A stretch of 64,000 nt of DNA from Sphingomonas sabuli (GTDB lineage Bacteria; Pseudomonadota; Alphaproteobacteria; Sphingomonadales; Sphingomonadaceae). Shown here one piece after another: positions 62,273-64,000 of this stretch. The stretch is from the NCBI RefSeq assembly GCF_014352855.1, contig NZ_CP060697.1, positions 2,314,001 through 2,378,000 of the forward strand, in the 5' to 3' direction. Position numbers and translations under genes: made by a program. The notes under the pieces were generated by a model. It had not been told where the DNA came from and ran no database searches. It saw nothing but the letters and a program-made list of their open reading frames with translations. Numbering within the stretch: the first letter of the stretch is position 1; every line of letters begins with the position of its first letter.

Positions 62273-64000
62273 CCGAGACCGAACAGGTCGCCCAGACCAC
62301 TTCGCTGATCCTCGAAAGCTCGGCGATCATGCTGGTGTTCGCGCTGATATTCGTCACCCTGTTCCGCAAGATGAAGCTGGGCGCGACGCTCGGCTATATC
62401 GTCGCCGGCGCGATCATCGGGCCGCATATGCTGGGGTTGATCGAAGACCCGGAAAACACGCTTGGCATCACCGAAATCGGTATTGCGATGCTGCTGTTCA
62501 TCGTCGGTCTGGAGCTTCGGCCGAGCCGGCTGTGGCGCTTGCGCAAGGACATTTTCGGGCTTGGCCTCGCCCAGGTCGTGCTGTGCGGCCTCGCGCTGTC
62601 CATGTTCATCCATTTCGCGCTTGGCGTGACCCCGGCGGCAAGTATCGCCATCGGCATGCCGCTGGCGCTGTCGTCGACCGCGCAGGTGTTGCCGATGCTG
62701 CGGTCCGACGGGATGCAGAATACGCCGCGCGGCGAGCGGGCGTTCTCCATCCTGCTGCTGCAGGACCTCGCCATCGTGCCGATGATTACGATCATCGCCG
62801 CGATGTCGCGCGTTGCGCCCGATCCGGCGGTGCCGACGGGCTGGACGCTGGCACTCTACACCGTGGCGGCGGTCGCCGGGCTGGTGGTCGCCGGGCGCGT
62901 GATCCTCAACCCGCTGTTCCGGCTGGTCGGCCGGCTGGGCGAACGCGAACTGTTCATCGTCGCCGGCCTGACGACCGTTGTCGGCGCCGCGGCGCTGATG
63001 CACGCTTTGCACTTGTCTGTCCCGCTGGGCGCCTTCGTCGCCGGCGTGATGCTCGCCGAATCGCCCTACCGGCACGAAATCGAAAGCGACGTCGAACCGT
63101 TCCGCTCGATCCTGCTCGGCCTGTTCTTCCTCGCCGTTGGAATGACGCTAGACCTTGCGACAATTGCCGCACGGCCGTTGTTCGTCGTCGGCATCGCGGC
63201 GTCGGTGATCGTCATCAAGTGCGGGTTGATCGCGGTGCTCGCGCGCCTGTTCGGCAACCGTTGGCACGCCGCCATCCGCCTTGGCCTGATGCTCAGCCAG
63301 GCCGGCGAATTCGGCTTCGTCTTGTTCGCTCAGGCGGCGGCGTCCGGGCTGATCCTGCCCGAAGCCGCCTCGCTGTTCGGTGCCATCGTCACCCTGTCGA
63401 TGGCCAGCACGCCGTTCCTGATGCGCCTGACGGACTGGCTCGACCGGCGCGAAGGCGCCAGCGCAGATGGCCTCGACGGCCCCGAAAAATCGCCCGAGTC
63501 ACAGGCGATCGTCGTCGGGTATGGCCGCTTCGGCCAGACCGTTGCCCAGATGATGATGGCCAAGGGGATCGCCGTCACGCTGATCGACAAGAAGCCGGAA
63601 ATGATCGAACGCGCCGACGAGTTCGGCACCAAGGTCTATTATGGCGACGGCTTGCGACTGGAGCTGCTGCGGACCGCCGGCGCCGAAACCGCCAAGGTCA
63701 TTGCCTTTTGCAACGACAATCAGGACGGCGACCTGACGAACGAGGCCCTGGCCGCCGTGCTCGAGGCGTTTCCGCAGGCCGCGGTGATGGTCCGCACGTT
63801 CGACCGGGTGCACCTGATGGAGCTCGACCAGCTCGATCTCGCTTTCGCCCAGCGCGAAATGTTCGAAAGCGCCATCACCATGGGCCGCGCGGCGCTGGAC
63901 GCGATCAAGATCAATCCGGTCGAGGTCGATCGGGTCGAGCGCGAATATCGGTCGCGCGATTGCGAGCGGCTGGAGCGTCAGAGCCGCTCGGGCGACCTCC
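62269..64000 (+). CDS. Kef-type monovalent cation:proton antiporter (CPA2), 3' end beyond window
   Basis: At least 577 residues visible; the frame is open at the window end. An N-terminal CPA2 membrane domain of about 12-13 helices (KLGATLGYIVAGAIIGPHMLG, LLLQDLAIVPM) is followed by a TrkA-N domain (QAIVVGYGRFGQTVAQMM, with acidic LIDKKPEMIE). KefB/KefC-type systems export K+ under electrophile stress. It starts in an ATGA overlap with the IscU-like gene, so cysS, scaffold and antiporter form one operon. Confidence 0.9.
   Translation, partial: MTETEQVAQTTSLILESSAIMLVFALIFVTLFRKMKLGATLGYIVAGAIIGPHMLGLIEDPENTLGITEIGIAMLLFIVGLELRPSRLWRLRKDIFGLGLAQVVLCGLALSMFIHFALGVTPAASIAIGMPLALSSTAQVLPMLRSDGMQNTPRGERAFSILLLQDLAIVPMITIIAAMSRVAPDPAVPTGWTLALYTVAAVAGLVVAGRVILNPLFRLVGRLGERELFIVAGLTTVVGAAALMHALHLSVPLGAFVAGVMLAESPYRHEIESDVEPFRSILLGLFFLAVGMTLDLATIAARPLFVVGIAASVIVIKCGLIAVLARLFGNRWHAAIRLGLMLSQAGEFGFVLFAQAAASGLILPEAASLFGAIVTLSMASTPFLMRLTDWLDRREGASADGLDGPEKSPESQAIVVGYGRFGQTVAQMMMAKGIAVTLIDKKPEMIERADEFGTKVYYGDGLRLELLRTAGAETAKVIAFCNDNQDGDLTNEALAAVLEAFPQAAVMVRTFDRVHLMELDQLDLAFAQREMFESAITMGRAALDAIKINPVEVDRVEREYRSRDCERLERQSRSGDL

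Overview
The window looks like a chromosomal segment from a Sphingomonadales (Sphingomonas-like) alphaproteobacterium. GC content is high, genes are packed with ATGA/TGATG/GTGA start-stop overlaps, and the gene set is typical of that order: a TonB-dependent receptor, a proline-rich TonB, an OmpA-like barrel with a poly-proline tail, PCuAC/Sco, the arginine succinyltransferase (AST) pathway, and KorAB. This taxonomic call comes from gene content only. There is no rRNA, CRISPR array, or phage structural or plasmid gene. One tRNA (Arg-ACG) is present.

Layout. 1-2.7 kb is a tightly overlapping minus-strand operon (cupin, MFS exporter, GNAT, partial hydrolase) divergent from a LysR regulator (2.8-3.7 kb). 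3.7-7.6 kb is the accessory part: a short tyrosine recombinase and a ChrA chromate transporter bracketed by hairpin-forming repeats, an OmpA-like barrel, a decapitated HWE-type histidine kinase fragment and a repeat-rich spacer. At 7.6-9.5 kb lies a TonB-dependent receptor broken by a frameshift. 9.6-19.3 kb is a long plus-strand redox/copper run: DsbD-like reductase, thioredoxin-like lipoprotein, beta-lactamase-fold hydrolase, a DesK/NarL-type two-component pair, PCuAC, Sco, SelO and AstD.

19.3-29.5 kb is housekeeping: pyruvate dehydrogenase E2, a Usp protein, a GH5 glycosidase, ValS, a lipid kinase, HemB and tRNA-Arg. At 29.6-30.5 kb phenylalanine hydroxylase is preceded by a 19-codon reading frame with three consecutive Tyr codons, a hairpin and a rho-independent terminator, which suggests a tyrosine-sensing attenuator. 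31.9-35.3 kb is an astA-astB operon with an M20 metallohydrolase, possibly replacing AstE. 35-43 kb holds MipA, RppH, a Tat-type serine hydrolase, KorA-KorB with a 24-residue membrane micro-ORF between them, a spermidine synthase-like protein and a YdjM-like protein.

43-64 kb holds TonB, an SDR, PurF, a MerR/acyl-CoA dehydrogenase unit with a palindromic operator, a GGDEF-EAL-PilZ protein, CysK, an MFS exporter, an alpha/beta hydrolase, a DUF885 lipoprotein, a CPA1 antiporter, RadA, CvpA, CysS, an IscU-like scaffold and a Kef-type antiporter running off the edge.

The most interesting signals are the candidate phhA attenuator, the korA/korB micro-ORF, the repeat-bracketed recombinase-chrA segment, the recombinase's missing active-site histidine, and the unusual number of convergent gene pairs sharing exactly four bases at their stops. 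Nearly all other annotated long ORFs opposite these genes are GC-driven shadows.
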